Of a stretch of DNA of 64,000 nt, positions 11,879 through 23,102 are shown in pieces. Source of the DNA: Tuctoria greenei. Lineage: Eukaryota > Streptophyta > Magnoliopsida > Poales > Poaceae. The stretch covers positions 222,087,882 through 222,151,881 of the forward strand of contig JAYESD010000002.1 of assembly GCA_036927565.1 (NCBI GenBank), in the 5' to 3' direction. Under the pieces are notes generated by a model that saw nothing but the letters and a program-made list of their open reading frames with translations, had not been told where the DNA came from and ran no database searches. The position numbers and the translations under genes are program-made. Position 1 is the first letter of the stretch; each line of letters opens with the position of its first letter.

Positions 11879-12202
11879 CTAAGACATGTTAAAAATAAGC
11901 TCACCATTTGAATCTACAATCTTGCAGCAATTTTTAGTAAAAATAATTGCCAGATTTTCATCTAGCAGTTGTGAAATAGAAAGCAAGTTGTATTTCAAAT
12001 TTTTAACAAGTGCCACATCTTTCAAAGTGTAGTAATTCTTTACGCTAATCGAACCCTTAGAAATTATAGGAGTTGACGAATTATCGGCAAAAGTAACATT
12101 CTCTACACGTGACACAAAAAAGAGGGAGGAGAACCATTCTTTGTTACCGGTCATGTGGCATGAGCAACCTAAATCCACAATCCAAATGTTCTCCTTCATC
12201 AA
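11879..12202 (-). pseudogene. Copia B protease and gag-pre-integrase
   Basis: The segment IWIVDLGCSCHMTGN replaces the usual DSGCSRHMTG, so the Ser of the aspartic protease D-S/T-G signature has become Leu. NLLSISQL and the pre-integrase segment follow. It is a protease relic in the correct position between gag and integrase. The substituted active-site triad argues against activity. Confidence 0.8.
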
Positions 12203-12211
12203 GCGTGTAAC

Positions 12212-14499
12212 CTACATAGAAGCACAATTCATCGATGACTCAATACTGGGGTTAGCCAAACGACATTTAGGAATCCAGTACTGAGTCACACGATGTTCAA
12301 CGGGAATAACACGCAAAAGCTGAGATAAAATAGCAGGTTTATGAGCCAAAGTTTGAGAATTCTTGTACCCAACTACTGACCTATGAGGTGTTATATGTGT
12401 AGTAGAAAAAATAGTACGTTTGGGAGCAAACTTTGCATGTTTTTGACTCATTACAGTAGGTTGCATGTTTCTAACTTTCGATTCAGCATGTGCAGCAAAT
12501 TTTGCAGAGAATTATGAGATCTAGCTTGCATTCTTTCCTTTTTCTGTTGTTTAGCTAGTCTATAACAAAGATGTATGACATGACCATCTCTACCACAGTA
12601 AGTACAATGAAATTTAACTTTGTCTTCATGTGTCAATGAGCAAGCAACATGTTTATTAGAAACTGAATGAGACAGTACCCCTGCAGATTTGAAAACCACT
12701 TCTTTATGTTTAGGAACTGCTTGAATCAAACCACTTCCTAATGACTTTATAATTTAGGTGGATGTGCCTTAGCATGAGCATGAGAATCAAAACCAAAACC
12801 AGTTTTATCATTGCAAGACTTGGAAGAATTCAGTAGCAAGTTTAGGTTCTTATTCCCATTACAAAACCGCTTTAGTGTCGTATTCATGTCATCAAGTTTC
12901 TTAGACAAGTCTAGGCAGTTTTCACATGAGGTTTTTCCTTTTAATATGTAATTAGAACAATATTTAACTTCTTGAGAACATAAAGCATTGTTCAAAACAT
13001 AAATTTCATTCATAGCATCATCTACCTTCTTGTTAAGATCAACACAACTAGAACAATGCAAATCAATTGTAGAACAGCTAGCATCTTTTGTGTTTTTATC
13101 ATTAAGTGCAGCAAGTTTTTTGTTGTTTTCAATTTCAAGTTCAATCTTATCAAGTGTGGAGGTGAGCACAATTCTTAAAGAGTACAATTGTTCATATATA
13201 TGCTCACATGAGGAACAATAATCATCACTAGGAATAAAAGATTTTAAATGATTACTTTTAGATTCTCACTTTTAACAGCATTTTCCCTAAGTTTTTTGTC
13301 CTTTTTCTTAACTATAATAGTGGCACGAGAAATAGCATCACACATTTTTTCAAGTGGGACATACCTCTTCATCGTCGCTGTTGTGTTCTGCCTCCTCCAT
13401 AACTTGATCTTGAGTTGCCCGCCATGAAGCACATATTTGCCAAATTCTCTTCATCTTCATCACTTCCGATGTCCACATCGCTCAAGCCATGTTCTTGAAG
13501 TGCAGAGATAAAATTGTTTATCAATTAGCGACCTGTAAAACCCTTCTTCCTTTTCTTATCATTTGTAGAGGAGTTCTTCGTCCTTTTTTGCTTTTCATCA
13601 CGGGAAGTAGTACCTTAATGGTTAGGGCAATCCGTTCGAAAATGTCCTGTCTTACCACATTTGAAGCATTGTTGAGAACGGACACTTCCTCTCCTTCTAG
13701 TTCTCACATTTTGCAATGCTTTTGAGAATCGAGTAGAGATGAGTGCAAGTTCCTTCTCTAGAAACTCTTCGAACTGTTCAAGGGTTAGAGAGGACAACAA
13801 GGCAAGTGTACCACATGATTAAGATTGTCTAGAGCTAGGCATGTCACGTTGTGAAACAAATGCAAGAGACTTGTTGGGGTTCTTACATGATATTATGTCA
13901 ATTTCATGAGTTTTTAATTTGGAATATAGCACATTTAATGTAATCGTACTCATGACACTGGATTCACGAAAATATTTAACTTCCATCTCCCAAATTGACA
14001 TGTCTAATGCACTTAGTAATTGGCTAGCATTTTCTGCATCTAAAACATTAACAACGACACTACGCATGTTGCTGAGAATTTTGTTAAAGCGAGCAAAGAG
14101 GTCATTGATTCACTCACCAGGTTGCATCTCGAAGCGCATGTATTATTTCTTGAAAATGTCTTGACTTACCTCCTTTATAGTGTTGGATCCTTCATGATAA
14201 TCACATAGATCTTTCCAAACATCGTACGCAGATCGGAGGTGTGCAACTCGATCGAAGTTGCTTTGAGTCAATCCTTGTATGATCAAGTTCCGTGCGTTGT
14301 TATTGTTGTCGACATTTCTCATATTCGTAGTTGTGACTTGATCATTTGGCAGCACATCATAAGGCTTGTACACCTTTTCCCATATTGCGAAGCCTTGCGC
14401 CTAGATGAAAGCCTTCATACGTGCCTTCCAAACCTGAAAATCAATGCCACTAAACACATAAGGTTTTACGTAGTATTTCTCCATGATGATTACTCAAAA
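12212..14499 (-). pseudogene. Copia B gag with two CCHC knuckles and a coiled-coil region
   Basis: Minus reading begins near 14480 (MEKYYVKPY, SGIDFQ) a short way after the PBS. The capsid region includes NLIIQGLTQSNFDRVAHL and AYDVWKDLCDYHEGS. The first knuckle is CFKCGKTGHFRTDC (about 13630-13675). A lysine- and asparagine-rich stretch follows (13187-12747) with heptad-like leucines, and then a second CCHC (CTYCGRDGHVIHLC, about 12590-12630). Stops and frame changes separate the parts near 14140, 13805, 13200 and 12745. Two knuckles around a coiled coil are typical of long SIRE-type gag proteins. Copia X (5360-6228) is a second copy of its middle part. Confidence 0.8.
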
Positions 14500-14530
14500 C
14501 ACGTGCAAATCACAAAGATTAGAGCAACGT

Positions 14531-14545
14531 GGCTCTGATACCAAT
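14531..14545 (-). other. primer-binding site of Copia B
   Basis: The minus strand reads ATTGGTATCAGAGCC directly after the LTR end. TGGTATCAGAGC is complementary to the 3' end of plant initiator tRNA-Met, the usual Copia primer. Confidence 0.85.
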
Positions 14546-16311
14546 TGTAGGATCAAAGAGCACATGAAAAGCTACCAGAGGGAGGGGTGAATGGTAGATT
14601 TAAAACTTTTTTAGCGGATACAACTAAAACCTGTTGGAAGAAAATCAATCTGTTAAGATACCGTGTGTGCAACTGATCTAAATGTGTTCAACAGTAAGAA
14701 AAGTAGTAGAGAATATAAAGAATAAAGTCATGAATACACGACAACAAGAATCATGAAAAACCATCAAGAAAAACTCATGTTATGATCGAAAGATCGAACA
14801 AAGGTCAATCTATTCTACCCGAGTAAAAACTAGATCTGCAACACTGCAAAGAAACTCATGTTTATCAGAAACCACAAATCAAATGACTGTGGAATTTTCG
14901 CAGATGATAGATAATAAAGTTGTGAAGACAACCCAAAAAGAATCACATCAACTGAATCTGTAAGTCTTGAGTTATGTTGAAAACACCAACGCAAAGTAGT
15001 GCTGTGTAGAAACTCAACGAGAAAAACATATCTGAAACAAGTCAGACGAACAAGGCATAAAAGCTCCTCTAAACTACAATTTTTATTGATCAAAACACAA
15101 GAGGAAAATCCCAAAGTCGTCTTCACGAGCTCTAGCCTCCCTTGCTTATATAACCAGCCCTAAGGCCAACCCAATCCAAACTAGGACTCTAATCCTACTC
15201 AGTTTCAACTAAAACTTTCCATAACTGCTCATGACTCTTCCATACGCAGAAAGAAGCAATCTTAAGGATTCCAAACACCTTCATAATGTATCCCATATTC
15301 CTAAAACAACTCAACTTCATGACCCACACGAAATCTAACCAAAACAAACTCTAAACCTTCCATAAACGAACCATAACCACCTCAGCCGTAGCCTGAGGCA
15401 TAATCCAGCCGGTTGGACTTTTCCGAACGATTCTTACGTCCACTTCTCTTCATCACTCCTTGGAACCATGTTGCACCATCTATGTACTCCTTGCACACGT
15501 GCAAACACCTTCCAACTACATCCACGATACCTTCATATGCATTGTTCTTGACCGAAACGTGATGCATGACCTCCCGATCAACTCAACCAAAATTCCTCCC
15601 GAACTTGGTTGTTGAAACTCATCTTTTTCCTAAGACTAGTTCAATGGATCCCGTCACCAGCCATGTCTTGACCTCAAGCAACACCTGCACATGAATAAAC
15701 AACCAATTCTTCCGATCACAAGTCCTTGACTTGACTCTCGTTAGTTCAAAAACCACAACACCTTACGTGAGCACCTCACATAAGCATGTTGCAAACCATA
15801 TCAAAACGTTAACCACCGTAAAAAGCCATAACACTTCAAAAACTCAGTAAAAGAATACTAAGAAAACTTCTCATAAGACCTTGCCAGCAAGTTTGAAACA
15901 TTTCAAGTTAAAAGCAGAACCACTGCGATCTTGCACCGGACCTTACCAAAGCTAACTGGACTTATCGCTGGACCTAGCCAAAGCTAACCGGACATATCGC
16001 TGGACCTAGCCAAAGCTAACCGGAGCTTGCGAAAGTTAACTGGACCTAGCCAATGTTTGTCGGACCTCACGTCGGACCTAGCCGGAGCTACCCAAAACAT
16101 GTCGGACCTATTGTCAGACCTTGCTGGAGCTATCCAAAACATGTTGAACCTATTGTCAGACCTTGCCGGAGCTACACAAAACATGTTGGACCTATTGTCC
16201 GACCTTGCCGGAGCTCAGACCTAGGGTCGGACCTTGATGAAAAGGGTGTTTTGGTGATATTCAAAACTTTTATCGTAATAGGCAATGTATTCAACACACA
16301 TAGGTCTCACA
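14546..16311 (-). repeat. 5' LTR of Copia B (1,766 bp)
   Basis: On the plus strand it starts TGTAGGATC after the PBS and ends GTCTCACA. The TATA box on the minus strand is at 15145-15153. U3 (high coordinates) holds a CGGACCTWGCC-type repeat expanded relative to the left LTR. Confidence 0.85.
15930..16235. repeat. minisatellite in U3 of the Copia B 5' LTR
   Basis: Units of about 20-25 bp (GGACCTAGCCAAAGCTAACC-like) are followed by three to four units of about 46 bp built on AAAACATGTYGGACCTATTG and GACCTTGCCGGAGCT. The left LTR has about one 46-bp unit at the matching place (8620-8690), which accounts for most of the length difference. The short ORFs across it on both strands are products of the repeat. 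Confidence 0.75.
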
Positions 16312-17154
16312 CGCCGTTTGGTGGCAATCCAGCCACAGATCCACCAGCTGATGCTGCAGTGCATCAACCTTGAAACAACGGGCCACCACTTGCTGTAGCA
16401 GCTGCTGCTGCTCAGTTGCAGGATGGTGTTCCAGCATTAGTCATCAAATCGACTACAAGTCCGGAGAATGGTCTGATTGCAGATAGTGCTCTTCCCCAGT
16501 GTCCACCAGTATCGGATGCGCCTCCAGCAGTGCTGGGATAGTGGTATAATGATGGCAACCATCTGGTTGCCACTGCAGCCACAACACTCAACAATTCACC
16601 GCAGCCTAGATCTAGGCCAGCACCAATCCGAAATAGGATCGTGTCAGGATGACTTGGTCCTGCACCTTCACAAGGAAGACTCACACCATTGCAGCATGCG
16701 ACATCGCATACTCCTTCGGTGGCCTATCGCGCCGCCACAATGTCGAGGCTGTTGACGCTAGATCTCAGGGCTAAACTTAACCGCCGCTACGGGGAGCAAG
16801 GTGGCCAAGTCACCATCGAGTGTAGTCGCTAGTAACCATGCGTCCTTGAGGGTGAGTTTGAAGAGTCGAGCATGCCTACATCAAATCACGTAAAGTATGT
16901 TCCTCCATCTCCTTCTCGCCTAGGAGCGGGTGGTGGCGGTTCGGCACTTGCGCCTCATCTTCTATGGTGGAATGGCCACCCAAGTTCTAGCCTCACCTGC
17001 CAGAGAAGTACGAAGGGACTGTCAACCCCATCGAGTTCCTGTAGATCTACTCTACTGCCATCATGGTTGCAGGAGGGAATGAGGCTGTCATGGCCAACTA
17101 TTTCCCAATCGCCTTGACCGACACTGCTCGGTCACGGTTCATGAGCTTGCCTCC
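16312..17154 (+). pseudogene. Gypsy C gag, part 1 (between Copia B and the CACTA element)
   Basis: A proline/alanine/glutamine-rich N-terminal region leads to a conserved capsid segment reading KYEGTVNPIEFLQIYST, GGNEAVMANYFPIAL and ARSRFMSLPP, diagnostic of Tat/RIRE2-type gag (Retrotrans_gag). Several stops and frame changes are present. The capsid is cut at 17154 in the LPP codons by the CACTA insertion and resumes at 32284. Whether it belongs to the 5' LTR at 6229 or to the 3' half at 38-45 kb cannot be decided, because those LTRs differ. Confidence 0.75.
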
Positions 17155-17525
17155 CACTACAGGAATCCCGATCAATTATGTCGGCCAGGGCCGACGTAAT
17201 TAAGGAGGAAACCGACGTAAGCTACTTAATTACGTCGATTTTCCCTTAATTACATCGACTACCAGCCGACAAAGCACTTTGGATGTAATTAAGGTAACTT
17301 ACGCCGGCCGGCGATGTAAGATACTTAATTATGTCGGTGTCCCGCGTCTGACGTAAGTTATTTACCTAGATGGGCCGCGGGCTGGGCCAGAGTACTTATG
17401 TCGGCGGTTGCCCGACCGATGTAAGTTAAGTGGTATAACTTATGTCGGTATGGTCTGACGGACGTAAGTTAAACTGGGCTAACTTACGTCAGCTTGAACA
17501 TAGCCGACGTAAGTTAAGATTTCAT
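17155..17525. repeat. left TIR and subterminal repeats of the CACTA element
   Basis: CACTACAGGAATCCCG is followed by about a dozen 10-12 bp motifs, CTTACGTCGGC or its complement GCCGACGTAAG, with variants. Such motifs bind TNPA-type proteins in En/Spm elements. The motif array stops near 17515. Confidence 0.88.
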
Positions 17526-17690
17526 TTAAAAAAATAGAAACTGACTACCTCGCAAGATTGCGAGCCCCAGACAGATATATTGAAGCAGTTCATACAGTTT
17601 AAACAGTACACAAATCACAAAATAGTCCAGAAAACATTCAAAACATCCACAACAACACAAAACAGTTTCAAAACCATTCACCGGGCTACA
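17526..17690 (-). other. CACTA 3' non-coding stretch
   Basis: AT-rich, with no ORF or repeat recognised. By position it is the 3' untranslated part of the minus-strand Transposase_24-type gene. Confidence 0.4.
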
Positions 17691-18487
17691 CGCTAGCCCC
17701 TCCACTACCTCCGGAGCCGAGATCTTCTTGGCGAGTCCCTCCGAGTGCCTGTAGGTGTTGCAAATGAGTTTGAGCCACCGTTCCGGAACCCTGCAAAAGA
17801 ACCATATATTCCCTGTAATTGCCTTGTAAAATGTACAGGAGATAGGAAGATGTGTGTAACAGGAATTGAATTACTACAGGAATACTACAGGAATTTGTTA
17901 TTACTTAGGATCAAAATGTACAAGGGATAGGAAGATGTCTATAACTAGCTAACATATCATGCAATTGTTTAAATTTCCCTGTACTAGCTAACATATCATG
18001 CAAGTTTGAATCTATGTTGTTTTGTTGGGTATGTGGTTCACTGGAAAACTGATGATTCTATTTTTTGTGTTCATAGCTACATATAGTAAATATTTGGTCA
18101 TAGCAGTGCATCATGTTCTTTAATACATTTAATCAGTTCCAATCTAGAAGCATAGCTCATTGAAATGGGACTTTTAGTGTTTTCCTTTAACAAACCGATT
18201 TTTCTTCAGCTCAGGCAAACTGATATATCCTAGCTTCTTCTAATAGAGCTGTATGTGGGTTTCTTCTATGCTAAAGCTTTTTGACTACTATAGAAACTAT
18301 TTCAATGGAGCCAGAGGAATACTGAAATGAATGCGACAATATTACCTGCTCCGACGTCTACTGCGGCGGAAGCGTAGGAATCTCGATATCGTGACTGGTG
18401 TTTCGAGCAAGAGTCTGCCATTGCAAAATGTTAGAAGATATATGTTATTGAAATGCTATAAAATTTAACTACGGTAGTTTAAATTAC

Positions 18488-19121
18488 TTGTCGCCACCGT
18501 TGCTTTCATCTGGGCCATCATTAAGGTCGTCCTCCGATGCTCCTCCCATGCCTCCGCCCTCGACCTCTCCAGCTCCACCTGGTTTTGCGCCAGCGTCTCC
18601 TTCAAGGCAAGGAGCTCCAGTTGGGTCTGCGAGAGACGACCACTGGTGTTCCCAACGGACGAGGCTTGTGATGATGAAGTGCCTCTCCAAGGTCGCGCGG
18701 ACCTCGAGTCGACAACTCCATCAAAAATGGAAAACCTATAAAAGATTGAAAAGACTAAGTAGAAGAAGATAAATTGAAAAAAAAAACGAAACACATAAAT
18801 AAATCACCGTCCAAGGGCCTTCCCGCCTCCGCTCGCGTACGCAACTTTGGGGTCGATCGGTGCGCTTTCCCAATCGTAATTTGCACTGTGTATATTCGTG
18901 ACCTCCTACGCGTACTTTGCCTACAAAACAAAGAAATTTTGTAAGCATCTAAATAATTGTATTAGTTATAATAAAATTGATGAATTTCAAAAACTTACCA
19001 GCCGGTCAGCTGTGACCTGACTACACTGCCCTGACTGAGAAGGGTCACTTCCCTTGTGACCTCTCTTCCAAACCTGGCTCAGGGTCGGCTCCTGACCCAT
19101 CTCTCGATCCTGTATAGCCGT
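18488..19121 (-). repeat. tandem duplication, CACTA-exon part of copy 1
   Basis: This stretch repeats at 24113-24742 with scattered substitutions. It covers the coiled-coil exon, the YDWESAPIDP exon and the MGQEPTLSQ exon, ending at the LINE junction. The copy-1 LINE part follows (19122-19457, continued at 24012-24112). Confidence 0.8.
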
Positions 19122-19457
19122 GTTAACAACAACAACCAAGCCTTTGTCCCAAACAAGTTGGGGTCGGCTAGAAATAAAACCCAACAATTTTGAAGAAAAG
19201 TAATAGAAAATAAGATGAAAGTAAAAATAATAATTAGAAGAAGAAATATAATAATAATAATAAATACAAATAAAATAAGATTCTACATTTTATTTATTTT
19301 AGAAATGGGTTAATATGAAAGAACATAAGAGTAACAAAATACGAAAAAACAAAGATTCTGGTACATGAATTGCTAATTTCCATGCAGTCCTATCATGAGC
19401 CAAATCTCTAGGTATGTCTCACTCCTTTAAGTCTCGTTTCACCGCCTCCTGCCATGT
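19122..19457 (-). mobile_element. RTE-type LINE 3' end, duplicated copy (part left of the gag-only element)
   Basis: The 3' UTR has the plant RTE signature CCCAACTTGTTTGGGAC and a GTTGTTGTT end (minus strand), plus an ATT-rich tract near 19240-19265. The C-terminal coding tail follows. It is cut at 19457 by the gag-only LTR element and continues at 24012-24112. Confidence 0.8.
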
Positions 19458-20366
19458 TGATAGAAAAAGATGATGGATGAGTCCCGATCTTCCGAAAGGT
19501 AATGATAAGTCGATTGATGGAGATCTCGACGTTGATGATCCGAGGCTCTCGAGTAGAACACGAACAGCCCCTGCAATCACTACACCACCGCTCCGTTGGT
19601 TATCAACCGTGCTTCACACGATTGACCTCGCCAAGAAGGCTAATCCCTGCAAGTGCAACCGAGAACACAAGCAAGAACGTAGAAGACACGATCTAAAATT
19701 GCGAAGTTGGGGTTTCACAAACTGTAGAACAGCGATATTATTAATCTATGCAAAACCCAATTGTCTATGGCGGCTACCATGGAGTATATATAGGTGGGAG
19801 GACGTCCAAGGGGGTGTTAGGGTCGTGACCTAACCCTAAGACACGAAAATAATGGACTTAGACTTTATACAAGGCCCAATGGCCCAATACGGTGGCGCAG
19901 CACCCTGACAGATTCTGTACTTGATTTGTTTCGACGATTCCCGTCGACTCCGAAGGAATTTTGACATGGGACCGGTGCCATTGGAAATGTTATCCTATCC
20001 CCTTTCCGTGCATATGTAGAACGTCCAAAACGGAGTCCGTATGCGTCCTGGGCGTCCGTTTTAGTGCGTACTGCTCCTGGACTCCGAGTTGGATACGATT
20101 TGGAGTTTGGTTCGGTTTCCATCTTCTTTGAACGAATTCTCTGGTCTTCCACGTCCCTAATACTCCCTCCAAGTACTCCTTGAACCTCTCCATGGATCCT
20201 AATCACAAATAAATCATTAAGTAGCAATCTATGCTCAAAAACATATAAGGAAATATATAAGAACGAGTTCACCTCTGAAATTAATTGTTGTGTATGAACT
20301 CTATTGATTGCATCTTGTATATTCAGTAGAGTGTTGTTTGTATCCATATAAGTGATGTCCTCATCA
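19458..20366 (-). repeat. 3' LTR of the gag-only element (909 bp)
   Basis: Minus strand TGATGAGG...TTCTATCA. Nearly identical to 23103-24011. The upstream gag frame runs on without a stop into this LTR to 19865. Confidence 0.92.
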
Positions 20367-21898
20367 TCCTCCCCTCCTTGAATTGGAGTCGTCCTCGACT
20401 CAAGTTCGTCTCCTCTCATATGTTGGTCCAAATGTGCAACGCCATCAAATCTTCTTGTATGCATGAATGGAGGAGGCCAAGGTGGTGGACGACATAGTGC
20501 GCCATCTTGATCTTGTCCATCAAATAAGAGTGCACATTCACTTGAGCCAGGATCCCAAACAAATAAATATTGTGTCATGTTTGTAGGTGCAATAATAATG
20601 TGCATGATCTCATCATTCTCCCCTTCTTTATGACAAGCCGTCCTCGGCTTGCTCGTATGTCGAGCAAAGAGGCTTGCATTGGAGGTAGAGTAAGTGCTGT
20701 CCATAATGCACAACCACAGTGAATAATGCTTTTGTTGTCCCTGCTGCAAGGAAAACATACTAGAAAAACTTGACAAGACATTATTAGCGTTAGTACATTC
20801 ATTTACTTGACCATGTTGTTGCAGCACAAAAGGAGCTTCCTCATTTGAACATATGTAAACTTTATGCACCATAAACATACCACTATGTTCATATTTGCCT
20901 ATAGCATGAAAAATATTTCTACTTAACAAAGGCAATTCAGATTGAGAAAATATTATCTTCTCTACGATATCTAGATCACAAAGAGTGTCAAATTCAATAT
21001 AGCCCAAAGTATTTAGAGAAGATAACAATTTCAGCTCATCCCTTTCACATGTAGTTGGGATCAAATGCTTAATTTCAGCACAAGTGAGTGATAAAGTATC
21101 AAATTCATTTGGTTGTTCTAGCATAGGTATAATATAATTATCAGCACACAACTCATTTTTGTTATAAGAATCAGTGGGAAAATCAACTAATGGTAAAGTT
21201 GTATTATGAAAAGGTTCATCTTGTTGCTGCTCATCGATAGTATGATTGGTAGCAAAATTCAGCACATCTGAAAATATCATACCTTGGTTAACTATATAGC
21301 ATTGTCCATTAACATTACTCTCATTTTCAGCAAGAAATTCAAATGCATTATGAGTTGATTCATCAAAAAATTCAGAAGAGTTGTTCAACACCTCACTCTC
21401 ATTTGCATCTCTATTTATTTGTTCATGTTCCTGCAAAAGGTTAGGCAAAGGAGGAGGTACAACAAGAAAATTCTTCTCAAGTTCATGTATTTCATCTTTA
21501 CAATTAGATACATTAGCAAAAGTTTCTCGCATAAGAATTTTCATATCTTTCCATGTTCGAGGTCTTTCTAAATCACTTAAGTTGTTCCACCAAGTCAATG
21601 CACAACCTAGTAATGCACTTGCAACATTTCTAATCTTTCTTTTCTCACACATATGACATTGTCCAAAAATTTTATCCAACTCTATTTCCCAAGCAATATA
21701 TTCATCGTAACCAAAACCATCATAAGAAGGAAGAGATGGGAGAATGTAATTACTTCTTGTGGAAGGTGTTGTAAAGGTGGTCTGAATTTCATGTGAATCC
21801 TTGGTTGATGTTTGATTTTTAGTGAGCAACTCCATCGTCGTCTTCATCATGTCCATCATCTCAGCATATAATGCATGATTCTTGCTTTTACCTGACAT
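19865..21898 (-). CDS. Gag-like protein of the gag-only element, open through PPT into the 3' LTR
   Basis: The likely start is MSGKSKNHALYAEMM at 21896-21898; an in-frame ATG 12 bases upstream is also possible. The frame is open for about 677 codons. Residues about 50-130 carry a Gypsy-type capsid core (YDGFGYDEYIAWEIELDKIF, ALTWWNNL, TWKDMKILMRETF). The next 300 residues are acidic and Asn/Glu-rich with no recognised domain and no CCHC knuckle. The last 168 codons come from the polypurine tract and LTR, so the true C-terminus may be elsewhere in a functional relative. The intact frame with near-identical LTRs suggests a recently mobile gag, possibly used in cis for packaging. Gag core assignment is solid; function of the long tail is unknown. 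Confidence 0.75.
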   Translation of the reverse strand: MSGKSKNHALYAEMMDMMKTTMELLTKNQTSTKDSHEIQTTFTTPSTRSNYILPSLPSYDGFGYDEYIAWEIELDKIFGQCHMCEKRKIRNVASALLGCALTWWNNLSDLERPRTWKDMKILMRETFANVSNCKDEIHELEKNFLVVPPPLPNLLQEHEQINRDANESEVLNNSSEFFDESTHNAFEFLAENESNVNGQCYIVNQGMIFSDVLNFATNHTIDEQQQDEPFHNTTLPLVDFPTDSYNKNELCADNYIIPMLEQPNEFDTLSLTCAEIKHLIPTTCERDELKLLSSLNTLGYIEFDTLCDLDIVEKIIFSQSELPLLSRNIFHAIGKYEHSGMFMVHKVYICSNEEAPFVLQQHGQVNECTNANNVLSSFSSMFSLQQGQQKHYSLWLCIMDSTYSTSNASLFARHTSKPRTACHKEGENDEIMHIIIAPTNMTQYLFVWDPGSSECALLFDGQDQDGALCRPPPWPPPFMHTRRFDGVAHLDQHMRGDELESRTTPIQGGEDDEDITYMDTNNTLLNIQDAINRVHTQQLISEVNSFLYISLYVFEHRLLLNDLFVIRIHGEVQGVLGGSIRDVEDQRIRSKKMETEPNSKSYPTRSPGAVRTKTDAQDAYGLRFGRSTYARKGDRITFPMAPVPCQNSFGVDGNRRNKSSTESVRVLRHRIGPLGLV
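20367..20383 (-). other. polypurine tract of the gag-only element
   Basis: The minus strand reads AAGGAGGGGAGGA directly before the LTR start TGATGAGG. It lies within the long open frame. Confidence 0.75.
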
Positions 21899-21899
21899 T

Positions 21900-23086
21900 G
21901 TTAGTAGCAAACAGAAGACAACACAAAAAATATGTTATCCCTATCAAATACAAAGGATAATGGCAAAGTGGAAGTGGAATCACACACTCTCAAGCGTCTT
22001 ACCACGTTCTTACAAGTGTTCTTACCGACTCTACAGGTGGCAAACGGTGGACGGTATGAAGAAACCAATGAAGCGTGGGATGATTGCAAAGGTGTATCGA
22101 TTCTGCTCAAGAGTAAGGTGTAGCTTGGATGGCACTTTCTATGTAGCAAGGATTAGTAACAATGAAATCAGGTAGTAAAGTTGAATAAGTGTCCAACGTA
22201 TTTGTCAAAGTTGCTGGTCTAAATGTGTTTCTAGTAGTTCGAGCTAGCAAGACATGAGACAAAACTAGATGACACAAAGAATGCAAGCACTTCTGTTTTT
22301 TTTGTTGTTTTTTTTCCTCTTTTTTTGTGCGGATTTTGTTTCTTGTTTTGCACTTTCCTTTTTCTTTTTTCTTCCTTTATTTTCAGAAAGTGCTGCAAGG
22401 GAAGAACACAATGAAATCAATCCAAGATATCTCGTGTGTCTGTTGCAGATTTTCTGCTCAATCTTCCAAGGACAAATAGGCACACTTATAGGCTCTAAAT
22501 TGGAAAACTTAGAACAGCAATATTGTAGATATATCTCTCCTCTTTAATTTCAATATATGGAAGACCTATTTTGGAAAAGAACAATAGGAGATACTGACCC
22601 CGAAATACAGACTGTTCAGAATTTTTAGATCAATAATAGATTCGGATCTAATGCAATTTAGACATCGATAACTATATTTTCTGGGAACATGAGGAATATG
22701 AAAGTTATATATCACTTCTTAATCTTTCCAGAAAGTACAAGAACACCAAAATCCGAGTTCGTATGTGCGAGATATAATGAAAATACCAAACTGGACAGAG
22801 GTGAATCTAATCTGGACGTGATGATGTGATTCAAAAGGATGAATCACACAATGCAAAACTCAAACTAAGACTAAAAACACTTCTAAACCAGCAATATGAC
22901 TCAACCACAGATACAAACTCAACAAAACCAAACTGAATAACAAAGTTGCAAAGGCTCAATGTGGTTTGGACAAAGTAATGAACAGATCTACAAAACTACA
23001 AGTTTTTTTGTGGCTTTTTTGTGGACTCTAGGTATGAAAAACAAAACCAATGTAATGGATAGATGAATTACCTAACGGGCAACCTG
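21900..23086 (-). other. long 5' leader of the gag-only element
   Basis: About 1.2 kb between PBS and gag with no conserved ORF. It has a T-rich plus-strand tract (A-rich on the minus strand) at 22290-22385. Packaging or dimerisation signals would be expected here, but none can be named. Confidence 0.5.
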
Positions 23087-23102
23087 GAAATCTGATACCA
23101 AT
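23087..23102 (-). other. primer-binding site of the gag-only element
   Basis: The minus strand reads ATTGGTATCAGATTTC next to the LTR, matching the first 11-12 bases of the initiator tRNA-Met type PBS. Confidence 0.8.

Larger units (their letters stand above)
7177..16311 (-). mobile_element. Copia B: SIRE/Maximus-like Copia element with internal RT deletion
   Basis: Two LTRs in the same orientation (7177-8771 and 14546-16311) flank, on the minus strand, PBS, gag with two CCHC knuckles, protease, integrase remnant, a truncated RT end and RNase H. Bases flanking the element are CACCG (7172-7176) and CGCCG (16312-16316), a 4/5 match expected of a decayed 5-bp target duplication. The LTRs differ at many sites, so the insertion is old. 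The SIRE/Maximus label is inferred from the long gag, the coiled-coil region and GGGGGAGA tracts after RNase H. Confidence 0.85.

Noticed and set aside
15984..16373. ORFs with repeated APARSDNR or VGPIVRPCRSY text
   Set aside because: Translations of the LTR minisatellite on each strand.
19477..19833. 118-codon ORF present identically at 19477 and 23122
   Set aside because: It lies in both LTRs of the young element; identity reflects LTR age, and it runs opposite to transcription with no domain.
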